This document shows positions 42,946 to 52,385 of a stretch of DNA of 64,000 nt, in pieces. The stretch's first letter is position 1. Each line of letters starts with the position of its first letter. The notes beneath the pieces were generated by a model, which was not told the origin of the DNA, did no database searches, and worked only from the letters and a program-made list of their open reading frames with translations. The stretch is from contig JAEZSP010000052.1 in the NCBI GenBank assembly GCA_023421735.1, positions 1-64,000 on the forward strand. The letters are read 5' to 3'. This DNA is from Bacillota bacterium. Lineage in GTDB: Bacteria; Bacillota_A; Clostridia; Christensenellales; Aristaeellaceae. The position numbers and the translations under genes are program-made.

Positions 42946-45831
42946 ATGCCCAAATCGGCACTGAAAGACTATCAGTCCATCCCCTTTTGGAGTTGGAACG
43001 ACAAATTGGAACCCGAGGAACTCCGCAGACAGATTCGTGAGATGAAAAAGGCCGGGATCGGCGGTTTTTTCATGCATGCGCGCGGCGGCCTTTTGACCGA
43101 CTACATGGGCGAAGATTGGATGAAGGCGGTCGAGGCGTGCATCGATGAAGCCAAAAAGCAGGACATGAACGCCTGGTGTTACGACGAAAACGGCTGGCCG
43201 AGCGGGTTTGCGGGCATGAAGCTGTTGGAGGACCCGGCGAATCTTGCACACTACATCACCCGCGAGGAGCGGGCATTTGATCCCGCCGCGCTCGCGTGCT
43301 ATCGCGTGACAGGCGGGCAGATCGCGCGCGTGTACAAGGACGACGGGGAAACCTGCGTTTGCCTGTATGACAAGGTGAATGCGTCGGTCGTCGACATTCT
43401 CAACCCGGATGTGGTCAAAAAGTTCATTGATGAGACGCACGAAAAGTATTATGAGCGGTTCGGAAAGGACTTTGGAAACGTGATGGCGGGGTTTTTCACG
43501 GACGAGCCGCAGTATTTCCGCTGGGATACGGCGTATACGCCCATGATCCAGACGATCTATCGGGGCCGTTACGGCGATGATATACTCGACGAGTTGGGCG
43601 CGTTGTTTGTCGATTGCGCGCAGGCGCGTCGGCTCAGATTCCGCTATTGGCGGTTGATGAACGAGTTGTTCACCGAGAATTTTGCCGGGCAGATTTACAA
43701 GTGGTGCGACGCGCACGATTGCATGCTCACCGGGCACGCCATCGAGGAATCCAGCCTGTTTGGGCAGATGATCGCCTGCGCGGGGATCATGCCGTTTTAT
43801 GAGTACGAGCATATTCCGGGGATCGACTGGCTTGGACGGGAGATCAGCACGGAGGTTGCGCCCAGGCAGGTCTTTTCCGTTGCGCAGCAGCTTGGCAAAA
43901 AGCACGTCCTGACCGAGACGTTTGCGTGCGCGGGTTGGGATGTGACGCCAAAGGAACTGAAGCGCATCGCCGAATGGCAGTACGTCAACGGCGTGAATCT
44001 GATGTGCCAGCATCTCTATCCCTACTCCATCCGCGGACAGCGCAAGCGCGATTATCCCGCTTTTTATTCCGAGCACAATCCGTGGACGGTCGCGTTCAAG
44101 CACTTCAATGACTACTTTACGCGGTTGGGCGCCATGCTTGCCGAAAGCCGCGAGGAAGCGGAAGTCGCGGTCATTCATCCCGTCCATTCCGCGTACTTCC
44201 AGTACGACCGCCACGATGAGGCTTCCCTCGCCGCGCTCGAGAAAAAATGCGCGACGCTGGTGGAGCGGCTGGGTGCTGCGAACATCGGTCACCACTATGT
44301 GGATGAGCTCCTGCTGGAGAAGTACGGCGCGGTGGAGGAAGACAGGCTTGTGATGGGCGACTGCTCCTACAAGTATGTCGTGATTCCCGACATGGAGGGT
44401 CTCGACGGTTCGACGGTCGAGCTGTTGGATGAATTTTTGCTCAACGGGGGCAGGATGTGGCTCCAGGGTGCGTGCCCGCGCTTTGTGGATGGCGAGGAGG
44501 TCGCGCTCGGCTATGTCTCGAACGTGAAATTCGACGACATGAAAAACCCCAGCTATCAGGTCAGTAATTCCGGAACGGATGTGCGCTCCACGTTGCGGCA
44601 TGCGGAGGACGGCGATTTCCTGTACGCCGTCAACCTCTCAAAGACGGTGGAATACGACATCGAATACCGCATGCGCGCGGCGGGGCTTTCGAAGCTGAAT
44701 CTCGAAACCGGAGCGCGCGAGAAGGTCTATTACAAAAAGGACGGCGCATATGTCATGGTTGCGCTGAAATTTGCGCCCGGGGAGTCGGTTGTACTGATGC
44801 TGGACGGCGCGGCGAGCGCGGATGCGCCCGCAAAACCGAAGAAGCTCAAGGCGCTTCCCATCGCGCTGGAGATTGCAAAGGCGGACGACAACAGCCTGAC
44901 GCTTGACCGCGCGCGGCTATCCTATGATGGGAAGGAATACACGCAGCCGCTGCCCATCATGGCGATTTCCGATCGGCTATTGCGCGAGCGGACGAACCGT
45001 ACGGTCTACCTCAAGTACGTTTTTTCGATATCGGAGTTGCCGGCGAGCCTGTGCATTGAGGCGGAAAAGATGGCTGCGAGGGCCGTGACGCTCAACGGCG
45101 CGCCGCTGACGATGGATGGCGCGGGCGAGATCGACCGTTCGAACGTCGTGGCGGATATGCGCGGCATGGCCCAAATCGGCGAAAATGAGCTGGTGTTCGA
45201 GATCGAATACGCCCAGTCGGAGCATGTGTACCGCGTGTTTAACGGCGTGTATTACGATCGCGACGGCGGTACGGAGAGCCTGATCAACTGCCTGAGCTAT
45301 GAAACGGACGTCGAGGCCGTGTATCTGCGCGGCGATTTCGGCGTGACGGCGCAGCTCGAAAAGGGCGAGAAGAACACCCGCATTTCGCAGGACGGTGCGT
45401 TCTCGATCGTGAAATCGGAGAAGAACGTGCGTGCGGACATGCTGCTTGAGAGCGGGTATCCCTTCTTCTCCGGCGCGATGACGCTGCGCGCGCAGATTGA
45501 GGCGACGGGCGAGGAGACGAAGCTCCGGCTGACCGGGCGCTACGCGGTCGCGAAGGTGAAGATCGGCGACAGGGAGACGACCGTGATGTTCTCCGATACC
45601 GCCGACGTGACCGGCATGCTGAAACCCGGCGCGAACGAGGTTGAGATTACCATCATCTGCGCGCGCCGCAATACGCTTGGGCCATTCCACTTCGCACGTG
45701 ATCCTGAGCCCTTCGGCGTCTCGCCCGACACGTTCTCCCTCTACGGGACATGGAAGGACGGAAAGTCGGATTTCTATGCGGATCGGTACGCGTTCGCGTT
45801 CTTCGGCCTGACGGGGATTGCGATCGGATAA
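42946..45831 (+). CDS. GH106-like glycoside hydrolase (alpha-L-rhamnosidase family)
   Basis: A 961-residue cytoplasmic enzyme. The opening IPFWSWNDKLEPEELRRQI and the KKAGIGGFFMHARGGLLTDYMG segment are typical of GH106-type proteins (PF17132), a TIM-barrel family that includes alpha-L-rhamnosidases. AGFFTDEPQYFRWD and KHVLTETFACAGWDVTP are likely active-site strands with acidic residues. The second half is built of beta-sandwich domains. There is no signal peptide. ATG 42946 lies 7 bases after GAGGAGG. A strong terminator follows. Exact sugar specificity is an inference from the family. Confidence 0.78.
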   Translation: MPKSALKDYQSIPFWSWNDKLEPEELRRQIREMKKAGIGGFFMHARGGLLTDYMGEDWMKAVEACIDEAKKQDMNAWCYDENGWPSGFAGMKLLEDPANLAHYITREERAFDPAALACYRVTGGQIARVYKDDGETCVCLYDKVNASVVDILNPDVVKKFIDETHEKYYERFGKDFGNVMAGFFTDEPQYFRWDTAYTPMIQTIYRGRYGDDILDELGALFVDCAQARRLRFRYWRLMNELFTENFAGQIYKWCDAHDCMLTGHAIEESSLFGQMIACAGIMPFYEYEHIPGIDWLGREISTEVAPRQVFSVAQQLGKKHVLTETFACAGWDVTPKELKRIAEWQYVNGVNLMCQHLYPYSIRGQRKRDYPAFYSEHNPWTVAFKHFNDYFTRLGAMLAESREEAEVAVIHPVHSAYFQYDRHDEASLAALEKKCATLVERLGAANIGHHYVDELLLEKYGAVEEDRLVMGDCSYKYVVIPDMEGLDGSTVELLDEFLLNGGRMWLQGACPRFVDGEEVALGYVSNVKFDDMKNPSYQVSNSGTDVRSTLRHAEDGDFLYAVNLSKTVEYDIEYRMRAAGLSKLNLETGAREKVYYKKDGAYVMVALKFAPGESVVLMLDGAASADAPAKPKKLKALPIALEIAKADDNSLTLDRARLSYDGKEYTQPLPIMAISDRLLRERTNRTVYLKYVFSISELPASLCIEAEKMAARAVTLNGAPLTMDGAGEIDRSNVVADMRGMAQIGENELVFEIEYAQSEHVYRVFNGVYYDRDGGTESLINCLSYETDVEAVYLRGDFGVTAQLEKGEKNTRISQDGAFSIVKSEKNVRADMLLESGYPFFSGAMTLRAQIEATGEETKLRLTGRYAVAKVKIGDRETTVMFSDTADVTGMLKPGANEVEITIICARRNTLGPFHFARDPEPFGVSPDTFSLYGTWKDGKSDFYADRYAFAFFGLTGIAIG

Positions 45832-45842
45832 GTGCAAACCAA

Positions 45843-45872
45843 AAGAGCGGCGTGTGTGCCGCTCTTTTTTTT
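45843..45872. terminator. Rho-independent terminator, possibly bidirectional
   Basis: GAGCGGC, GTGTGT loop, GCCGCTC, then eight T on the plus strand; a short A-run on the left side makes it usable for the converging minus-strand gene. Confidence 0.85.
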
Positions 45873-45877
45873 ATGTG

Positions 45878-46585
45878 CTAAGAGTCCTTTTCCTGATAAA
45901 GGAATTTCGCCGTTCCCGCGTCGTAGACCTTTGCCTGAATCTGCGGCCTGGGCGAATCCGTGCCGACGACTTCCCCGCGCAGCACCTTTTCGGCGCCATC
46001 GACAAAGCCCCGCATGTCGCACGTGAAGGGGATGTCGCCGTGCGAGGGGTAAACGGTATGGAACCTGGCTTTCATTGCATTGAGTTTGATCATGCTCGTG
46101 CGGTAGGCGGGCAGATTGCGGCCCTGACCGAACATGAAGATCGCGCCCGACTGAACGCTATCTCCGCCGATGAGCACGCCGTTTTCGTCGTCCAGAAGGG
46201 CGATGCTGCCGGGCGTATGACCGGGGATCAGGATGACCGCGAAGCTGCGCCCGCCCACGTCGATCCGATCACCTTCCCACAGCGGCTCGACCGGCGCGTC
46301 GTAGCCGATGGCCTGATGATAGCGGTCGAATTCTGACGGATGCAGATACGCCTTTTCAAACAAACGGTTACAGCCGATGTGGTCCCGGTCGGCGTGCGTA
46401 TTGACGAGCATCACGGGGAGGGCCGTGAGTTGATCCACGACTTCCTTCAGATTGCCCGTGCCAAAACCGCTGTCGATCAGGAGTGCCTTTTCGCTGCCGA
46501 CGACCAGAAAGGAGCGCACGCCGCCCTCTTCGATGCGCCAGCAGGTTTCGTCCAGTTTGATTGCCTCATAGGGTGAATTTGCCAT
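45878..46585 (-). CDS. Metallo-beta-lactamase-fold hydrolase
   Basis: A 235-residue MBL-fold protein. The metal motif reads THADRDH (H64, D66, D68, H69), where the common form is THxHxDH, so Asp replaces the second His; related hydrolases with HADxDH are known. Further ligands are expected in LIPGHTPGS, IGGDSVQ and VYPSHGD. AAGGAGG precedes the ATG. It follows the glycyl radical enzyme gene by 30 bases on the same strand and may share its transcript. Substrate unknown. Confidence 0.85.
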   Translation of the reverse strand: MANSPYEAIKLDETCWRIEEGGVRSFLVVGSEKALLIDSGFGTGNLKEVVDQLTALPVMLVNTHADRDHIGCNRLFEKAYLHPSEFDRYHQAIGYDAPVEPLWEGDRIDVGGRSFAVILIPGHTPGSIALLDDENGVLIGGDSVQSGAIFMFGQGRNLPAYRTSMIKLNAMKARFHTVYPSHGDIPFTCDMRGFVDGAEKVLRGEVVGTDSPRPQIQAKVYDAGTAKFLYQEKDS

Positions 46586-46615
46586 GGTGAAATCCTCCTT
46601 TTTGGGTCGGTTGGG

Positions 46616-48799
46616 TCAGCCCGCGCGCAGGATGCGGTCGACGACGAGCTTGCGGAATGCCGGCGTGAGCAGGCAGAAATAGGCGGTGAAGCCCGTGACG
46701 CGCACGACGAGGTCGGGGAAGGCGTCTGGATTCTCGTTTGCCGCGAGAATCTGATCGGCGTCGATGATATTGATATTGAGAAGCGTTGCGCCGAGCTCGA
46801 AGATCGTCATGATATAGTCGCAGACTTTATCGACGGCGTCCTCGCCGTTTGCCATGCCGGGATCGAGTTCCAACTGAACCGGTGCGGTATTGCCGCAGGC
46901 GGGCTGAATTGCGCAGATGGCATTGCTCATGGCGGTCAGCGCGCCGTCCTTGCGGAATCCGGGATGCGGGTTCGCGCCGTGGTTGATGGGCTCGAAATCC
47001 CGGCGCCCGTTCGGCGTGGCCTTGACAATTTTCCCCAATGCGATGGTGTTCGACCAGGAAAACCAGCCCGGGATGAACTTGACCGGTGGGCGCAGGCCGT
47101 CCATGTCGTTCACGTCCTGCGTGAAACTTTCGGAAATCAGGACGCCCCATCGATCCCCGTTTCCGCCCGCGCCATACCGCTCGCTGGCGGAGAGCATGCT
47201 GCGGATGTATTCGCCCTCCTGTCCGGCGAAGTTGGTTTGAAGCGCCGCATACATCTTGTCGAAACTGAAACGGCCTTCGCGTTCGATGCGCTGTTCAAGC
47301 GCGGCGAAGGAGTCGGCCACGGAGGCGATGCCCGTGCCGTCGATGCACATGTTGTAATAGGCCGCACCGCCGCCGGACATATCGAGGCCCTTTTCGATCG
47401 GGCCGTGGGAAATGAGATTCAGCATGAGCTCCGGCTCATTGTCCACCTGATGATCCAGATGGAACAGGATGCCGTCCGCCGTCGCGCGCACCGCGCGCTT
47501 TTGGTGCTTGCAGTACAGGTCGAACAATCGCTTTGTGCTCTTTTCGCCACCTTCTGCCATCATTTCATCGAGGGCGACGGTGAACACCTTGAGGTTATTA
47601 ACCTTGACGCAGTCATTGAGCGTGTATTCCAAACCGGGAAGGCTCATCCAATGGCAGCCGACGGCCACGCGCCGGCGCGCAAGCTCCACGGGGTAGCCCT
47701 TGTTCATGAACCCGGTGGAGAGCGAGGTGTCTCCCGAGAAGCGGGGCCAGCCGTTTTTGTTCTTGAAAAGATACCCCACGGCGGTTTTCAGGAAATCGCG
47801 GCTCATGTTTTCATGGACGCGAATGGTGATGTTGCAGGTTGAATCCAGCCAATCCGCCGCCTCGAGACACAGATACGAAAAATACGTGGTCTGGTCGGTA
47901 CCGTCCGGGCGGAGCCCGCCCAGCTGATAATAATGCGGATCGTTGAGCAGGAGGCACGCGATCAAGTATTTCGCCTCGTCCGCTGTGATGGCGTCGTTTG
48001 CCAGATCCGCCTCATAATACGGGCGTAGAATTTCATCGAGCTGGCAACCCGCACCATCCCGGTTATAGGCGCGGGAGGCCATGTTAAACCAGCAGATCCA
48101 CTGGCAGGCTTCGCGCAGCGTGCGGGGTGCGCCTTCGATCAGATGCCGATTGACGGCGCGCATTTGGATGAGGTTTTCGCGCAGGGCGGAGTTCGGCTCG
48201 TTGGGGATGGCAAGCGTGAGTGCGTCGCAGGTCCGGCTGATCCAAATTTGGATGCCCTCGACGGTGCGCGTCTCGGCATCATAGAAATCCGCGTGTCCGG
48301 GATTGACGGCGCGATACTGTGCCAGCTTTTCCTTGAGGCCGCCCCAGCCGAGCCGCAGCCCGATTTCGTAATCGCCGCCGAAGTGCGCATCCGCACCGAT
48401 ACCGGGAACGATGCCGTACAGTGCCTGCAACGGCTTCAGGTGGTCATAGGAAAAATCGGGGCAAAAGCCCGGGACGGGTTTCATCCAGATCATCGTGTTC
48501 ATCCAGCGGTTAGGAAACGCATCGCACGGGTCGATGCAGATGGGGTGCTCCGCCATGAGCTTGTAGAAGTTCTTGCTCCAGCCGTCATAGCCGTAGAAGG
48601 AGCCGTTTTCGTGGTTGCTGTAAGGCGTGAAGGTGAAGTCGTCCGGTGCCTTCACGGTGCCGTAATCGTCGCTGTCTGCGAACTGGCGCAGGTCTTTTTT
48701 ATCCTGCGTGTCCTCGATCTTGCGAATACGCAGGATCGCGAGCCTGTCGCGATACCCGACCTGCGCGTCTGCCGGAATGGTGGCGAGCCTGTTGCGCAT
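46616..48799 (-). CDS. Glycyl radical enzyme of unknown substrate
   Basis: A 727-residue member of the pyruvate formate-lyase-like superfamily. The glycyl radical motif is RVTGFTAYF with Gly 703, 24 residues from the C-terminus. The active-site Cys is C382 in RRVAVGCHWMSLPGLEYTLND. Dehydratase-type members carry GCxE with the Glu acting as base; here His and Trp follow the Cys and no Glu stands at that place, and the CC pair of pyruvate formate-lyase is also absent. So it is neither an ordinary eliminase nor a PFL. The start is immediately after the activase gene (12 bases). Substrate is likely a carbohydrate-derived compound given the neighbours, but this is inference. Confidence 0.9.
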   Translation of the reverse strand: MRNRLATIPADAQVGYRDRLAILRIRKIEDTQDKKDLRQFADSDDYGTVKAPDDFTFTPYSNHENGSFYGYDGWSKNFYKLMAEHPICIDPCDAFPNRWMNTMIWMKPVPGFCPDFSYDHLKPLQALYGIVPGIGADAHFGGDYEIGLRLGWGGLKEKLAQYRAVNPGHADFYDAETRTVEGIQIWISRTCDALTLAIPNEPNSALRENLIQMRAVNRHLIEGAPRTLREACQWICWFNMASRAYNRDGAGCQLDEILRPYYEADLANDAITADEAKYLIACLLLNDPHYYQLGGLRPDGTDQTTYFSYLCLEAADWLDSTCNITIRVHENMSRDFLKTAVGYLFKNKNGWPRFSGDTSLSTGFMNKGYPVELARRRVAVGCHWMSLPGLEYTLNDCVKVNNLKVFTVALDEMMAEGGEKSTKRLFDLYCKHQKRAVRATADGILFHLDHQVDNEPELMLNLISHGPIEKGLDMSGGGAAYYNMCIDGTGIASVADSFAALEQRIEREGRFSFDKMYAALQTNFAGQEGEYIRSMLSASERYGAGGNGDRWGVLISESFTQDVNDMDGLRPPVKFIPGWFSWSNTIALGKIVKATPNGRRDFEPINHGANPHPGFRKDGALTAMSNAICAIQPACGNTAPVQLELDPGMANGEDAVDKVCDYIMTIFELGATLLNINIIDADQILAANENPDAFPDLVVRVTGFTAYFCLLTPAFRKLVVDRILRAG

Positions 48800-48811
48800 G
48801 AGATTCTCCTC

Positions 48812-49720
48812 CTATCCGATTCTGACTTCGACGCCCTTTGCCTCGGCGGCGCGTCGCAGCGCGTCCATCGCCTCTGGGGAGAGCGGTTGTGCGTCCTGGA
48901 AGGCATAGGGCCGATCGAGCGCCCGGTACTTACTCGCGCCAAGCGGGTTGTAATTGAGAAGCTCGTAATACCGCAGATTGCGGATGCCGCTGAGCTTTTC
49001 CGCGATCGATTCGATATTTTGGATGGAGTCGGTCGCCCCGGGGATGACGGGGGTGCGCCCGATGAGCGGGACGTTTGTCTGCGCGAGTCGGTCGATGTTT
49101 TCGAGAATCAGGCGATTGGACGTCCCCGTCCAGCGGATGTGCGCCGCTTCATCCATGATCTTGAGATCAAACATCAGAAGGTCGATGAGGGGGAGCGCCT
49201 GTTCAATCAGCGCCCACGGGACATTGAGGCACGTTTCCACGCCCGAGGAGATGCCCGCTTCCCGCGCCTGCTGCAAAAGCGACATGAGGGCATCCGGCTG
49301 CAAGAACGCCTCGCCGCCCGAGAGGGTGACGCCGCCGGGTGCGCGCCCGTTTTTTGCGGATTGATCGTAATATGGTTTGTCTTTGCGGACTTCCTCGATG
49401 ATTTTTGACGCGGAGACATCCTTTCCCGCCCATTCGAGCGCACCGGAAAAGCAGACGTCCGCGCACGCGCCGCAGCCCACGCAAACCGCGCGATCGAAGC
49501 GCAACTGCCCGTCCGCCATGCGGCGCGCGCCGGTCGGACAGGCGGTGATGCAATAACCGCAGCCCATGCATTTTTCCATGTACGTCAAAAGCACCGGCTG
49601 AGCCGCGATGGCCTCGGGGTTATGACACCATGCGCATGCCATGTTGCATCCTTTGAAGAAGACGGTCGTGCGGATGCCATCACCGTCGTTCAGAGAAAAT
49701 CGCTGAATATCCGTGATCAT
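48812..49720 (-). CDS. Glycyl radical enzyme activase
   Basis: A 303-residue radical SAM protein that installs the glycyl radical in the adjacent enzyme. The SAM cluster motif is C25-N-M-A-C29-A-W-C32. Two ferredoxin-type 4Fe-4S motifs follow (CMGCGYCITACPTG and CVGCGACADVC), as in glycerol dehydratase and other activases. The SGGEAFLQP motif is present. The start is ATG 49720 after AGGTGG; the open frame continues upstream but would cross the promoter. It is the first gene of the activase-enzyme-hydrolase transcript. Confidence 0.93.
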   Translation of the reverse strand: MITDIQRFSLNDGDGIRTTVFFKGCNMACAWCHNPEAIAAQPVLLTYMEKCMGCGYCITACPTGARRMADGQLRFDRAVCVGCGACADVCFSGALEWAGKDVSASKIIEEVRKDKPYYDQSAKNGRAPGGVTLSGGEAFLQPDALMSLLQQAREAGISSGVETCLNVPWALIEQALPLIDLLMFDLKIMDEAAHIRWTGTSNRLILENIDRLAQTNVPLIGRTPVIPGATDSIQNIESIAEKLSGIRNLRYYELLNYNPLGASKYRALDRPYAFQDAQPLSPEAMDALRRAAEAKGVEVRIG

Positions 49721-49778
49721 ATCGTCCACCTGCCAAATGTAAGAATGTTCGCTGTGGTGCGGTTGCCCTTTGCGGTTG

Positions 49779-49784
49779 ATTATA
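49779..49784 (-). promoter_or_regulatory. Likely -10 box for the activase operon
   Basis: TATAAT on the minus strand, about 58 bases before the activase start and 36 bases past the upstream terminator. The -35 region is poor (CTGGCA at 18 bases), so an activator may be needed. Confidence 0.5.
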
Positions 49785-49820
49785 CACGCGTGAACCGCGC
49801 AATGCCAGCCCCAAAACGCG

Positions 49821-49845
49821 AAAAAGCCCAATCATCGGGCTTTTT
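49821..49845. terminator. Perfect bidirectional terminator
   Basis: AAAAAGCCC and GGGCTTTTT form a 9-bp stem with a 7-base loop. It separates the SDR/enolase transcript from the activase operon on the minus strand. Confidence 0.85.
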
Positions 49846-49855
49846 CGGGAACCGG

Positions 49856-51067
49856 TTATGCCTTGACGGAGGTGCCGTCCGGGAGACGCGAGAGGAGCCA
49901 CGCGGGTTGCGATGCGTCGCAGGGATATTTCGCAGCGGCCTTTTCGTTGACCTCCATGCCCCAGCCGGGCTTGTCGTTTGCCCAGGCAAACCCATCCTTG
50001 ATGGAGGCGCAGCCCTCGAAGACTTCCTGCACATGCGGGTCGGTCTCCATGCCGCACCATTCCTGGATGCCGAAATTCGGCGTGGAAAGATCCAGATGGA
50101 CATTTGCCATGTGACCGATGGGGGACACATCGCCCGGGCCGTGCCAGGCCGTGCGGATGCCGAACAGGTCGCACTGCGCCGCCAGTTTGCGCGCGGGGGT
50201 GACGCCGCCGATCTGGGAAATGTGGCAGCGGATATAGTCGATCAGGCGATTTTGCAGGAGCGGAATCCACTCCATGGGATTATTGAACAGTTCGCCCATG
50301 GCGAGCGGTACGGCAGCGGCGGCACGGAGCTTTTCAAACCAATGTCCCTGTTCCGGCGGCAGCGCGTCCTCCAGAAAAAACAGGCGGTATGGTTCGAGGG
50401 ATTTGGCAAGGCGGATGGCGTCCACGGGCGTCAGGCGCTCGTGTACATCGTGCAGAAGCTCCACCTCCTCGCCGAATTTCGCGCGCACATGCTCGAAGAT
50501 GCGGGGCACGCCGCGCATATAGCTGAGCGCGTCAAAATAGGTGCCGGGGCGCGCGGGTTCGGGCGTCCTCAGATAGCGCGTTTTGCCGCCATAGCCGCCG
50601 AACTGGCAGCGGATGTACTGGTACCCTTCTTCCAGGAAGGAGGCGATTTTTTCATCGAGCGCGCCAAAATCCGTGCCGTCCGTATGGCGGTAAACGGGTA
50701 CCGCATCGCGGCACTTGCCGCCCCACAGCTGGTAGACGGGCAATCCCGCCACCTTGCCGACGATGTCCCACAACGCCATATCACAGCCGGAGATGGCGTT
50801 ATTGAGCACGGGGCCGTTGCGCCAGTAGCTGCTGTTCATCATGACCTGCCAGGCATCTTCGACCATGAGGGGATCGCGTCCCCGAAGGAGTTGATCCATG
50901 TATTCCGCGATGGCGGTGACGACCGCCTTATGGCGCTGGGTAAAGGTTGCGCAGCCCCAGCCATACAGGCCCGGCTGGCTGGTGTCGATGCGCACCACGA
51001 TCAGGTTGCAGCCGCGTTGGGGTGCTGTCTCGATGGCGCGAACGCCGGTGATCCGGATGTCACTCAT
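49856..51067 (-). CDS. Mannonate dehydratase-like enolase-superfamily protein
   Basis: A 403-residue enolase-superfamily member of the ManD/RspA type. The LLHDVHERLTPVDAIRLAK segment corresponds to the ManD hallmark HDVHHRLTP, and FFLEDALPPEQ, CHISQIGGVTPARKLA and WHGPGDVSPIGH hold the metal-binding acids and catalytic base region. Members dehydrate D-mannonate or D-gluconate, many with low activity. The start ATG overlaps the SDR gene by eight bases. With the SDR it may handle sugar acids. A terminator follows. Confidence 0.87.
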   Translation of the reverse strand: MSDIRITGVRAIETAPQRGCNLIVVRIDTSQPGLYGWGCATFTQRHKAVVTAIAEYMDQLLRGRDPLMVEDAWQVMMNSSYWRNGPVLNNAISGCDMALWDIVGKVAGLPVYQLWGGKCRDAVPVYRHTDGTDFGALDEKIASFLEEGYQYIRCQFGGYGGKTRYLRTPEPARPGTYFDALSYMRGVPRIFEHVRAKFGEEVELLHDVHERLTPVDAIRLAKSLEPYRLFFLEDALPPEQGHWFEKLRAAAAVPLAMGELFNNPMEWIPLLQNRLIDYIRCHISQIGGVTPARKLAAQCDLFGIRTAWHGPGDVSPIGHMANVHLDLSTPNFGIQEWCGMETDPHVQEVFEGCASIKDGFAWANDKPGWGMEVNEKAAAKYPCDASQPAWLLSRLPDGTSVKA

Positions 51068-51899
51068 GCGAATTCTCCTTCATCATCTGTTCGTAATGTC
51101 TTTTTGTCCATGCGGGGTCGATCCAATGGGCGTCCGCATAGCCTTCCGGCGGGCCCATCAGCGCGAGGCCGCCGTCCACGCGGATGGTGATACCCGTGAG
51201 ATAGCTCGCCTGTTCGGAGGCCAGGAAAGTAATGAGCGCGCCGCTGTCGGCGGGCAGGCCCATGCGCCCCAGAGGAACGGCGTTTTCGATCGGGTGATCG
51301 GGCTTGTGATCGGGGTTCACGGGGCGCACGCGCGTGGCCCCCGGGGCGATTGCGATGGCGCGGATGCCATAGGGAGCGAGGTCGAGGGCGATGGAGGCGC
51401 AGGCATGGTTCACGCCCGCCTTCAGTCCGCCGTACACAGCGTTGTCGAAATAGGCGCGCTCGCCGCGGGTGGATGTAATGAAGAAGAGACTTCCATGAAT
51501 GCCGTCACGGATCATGTGCCGGGCAGCAGCGCCGGCGCAGAGCAGGTACGACGCGAAATCGACCTGCATGATCTGTGCCAGTTCTTCCGGCGTCACGGTT
51601 AGGACGCTCAAACGACGATCAAAGGCTGCGTTATTGACGAGCACGTCGATGCGTCCGAGCGCGGCATGCGCGGCATCGACGCAGCGGGATGGGGCATCGA
51701 GATCCTCCATGTGGGACTCGAGAATCACGCAACGCCTGCCGAGCGCCGCGATTTGGGCCTGCGTCTCCTCCGCACCGGTTCTGTTATGGCCATAGGTAAT
51801 GGCCAGGTCGTATCCTTCCCTGGCAAGGGAAATGGCGATCCCCTGACCGATGCCGCTGCTCCCGCCTGTGACCAGGGCAGCGCGCTGTAGATGAACCAT
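51060..51899 (-). CDS. SDR-family oxidoreductase
   Basis: A 279-residue short-chain dehydrogenase: TGGSSGIGQG cofactor loop near residue 11, LVNNAAF, catalytic Ser in FFITSTRGERA, and Y-GGL-K as the YxxxK pair. The C-terminal region has SYLTGITIRVDGGLALMGPP. GAGAGGAGC precedes the ATG. It is the first gene of a transcript that continues into the mannonate dehydratase-like gene. It may act as a uronate or ketose reductase, which is inferred from position only. Confidence 0.88.
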   Translation of the reverse strand: MVHLQRAALVTGGSSGIGQGIAISLAREGYDLAITYGHNRTGAEETQAQIAALGRRCVILESHMEDLDAPSRCVDAAHAALGRIDVLVNNAAFDRRLSVLTVTPEELAQIMQVDFASYLLCAGAAARHMIRDGIHGSLFFITSTRGERAYFDNAVYGGLKAGVNHACASIALDLAPYGIRAIAIAPGATRVRPVNPDHKPDHPIENAVPLGRMGLPADSGALITFLASEQASYLTGITIRVDGGLALMGPPEGYADAHWIDPAWTKRHYEQMMKENSHE

Positions 51900-51939
51900 G
51901 AAAAAAAGCTCCTCTCATCCATCGATATGGGTTGCCCCT

Positions 51940-51968
51940 ATGATAGCGCGGCTGGGAAGGGCTGTCAA
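51940..51968 (-). promoter_or_regulatory. Promoter of the SDR operon
   Basis: On the minus strand TTGACA, 17 bases, TATCAT, about 40 bases before the start codon. Confidence 0.8.
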
Positions 51969-52033
51969 GAATGGAAAACCTTGCATGGCTTCGACAGAGA
52001 AAGCGTTATGTTGCGAGAGCACGTGACGCTTGG

Positions 52034-52301
52034 GGCAATACACCCACGGTCAACGCATGAATAAAGAAAGTATGAACCTCGGGAGGTTTGGAGGGCCACA
52101 GCCCTCCATGTATCATCATTTTTACCGGCTTTGCCGGTGAAAATGGATTCGTCCGAAGGGCGAGCATGCCCGCCCGGCGAAGAATCAGTTCATGCCCCCG
52201 GATTTCGCCCGGAATTTTCGTGAGAAAATTTAGAAATCCGGTTCCTCTTTCCTTTGGCTTACGTATGAACATAGTTCATGCGTAAGCCCTGGCAATACAC
52301 C
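52034..52301. repeat. Inverted-repeat element flanked by 11-bp direct repeats
   Basis: GGCAATACACC occurs at 52034-52044 and 52291-52301. Between them lie near-terminal inverted segments (ACGCATGAA at the left, TTCATGCGT at the right) and hairpins: TGGAGGGC/GCCCTCCA at 52089-52108, a 13-bp stem at 52117-52145 and a 15-bp stem at 52256-52288. No ORF is supported. This looks like a non-autonomous insertion with an 11-bp target duplication. Confidence 0.5.
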
Positions 52302-52310
52302 AGACGGGGA

Positions 52311-52339
52311 TTGTGTCGCATGCGCGATTCTGGTATGCT
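52311..52339 (+). promoter_or_regulatory. Possible promoter of the ParB-like gene
   Basis: TTGTGT, 17 bases, TATGCT, 46 bases before ATG 52386. Confidence 0.5.
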
Positions 52340-52385
52340 ATACGCATGGCGGCATGCGAGAAGTTTTGATTATGTGGTGTGATAC

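Noticed and set aside
42694..44601. A 635-codon open frame on the minus strand
   Set aside because: It runs antisense to the GH106-like gene and 3' part of the GGDEF gene, has low-complexity Arg/His-rich translation and no family motif. GC-rich coding DNA produces such frames.
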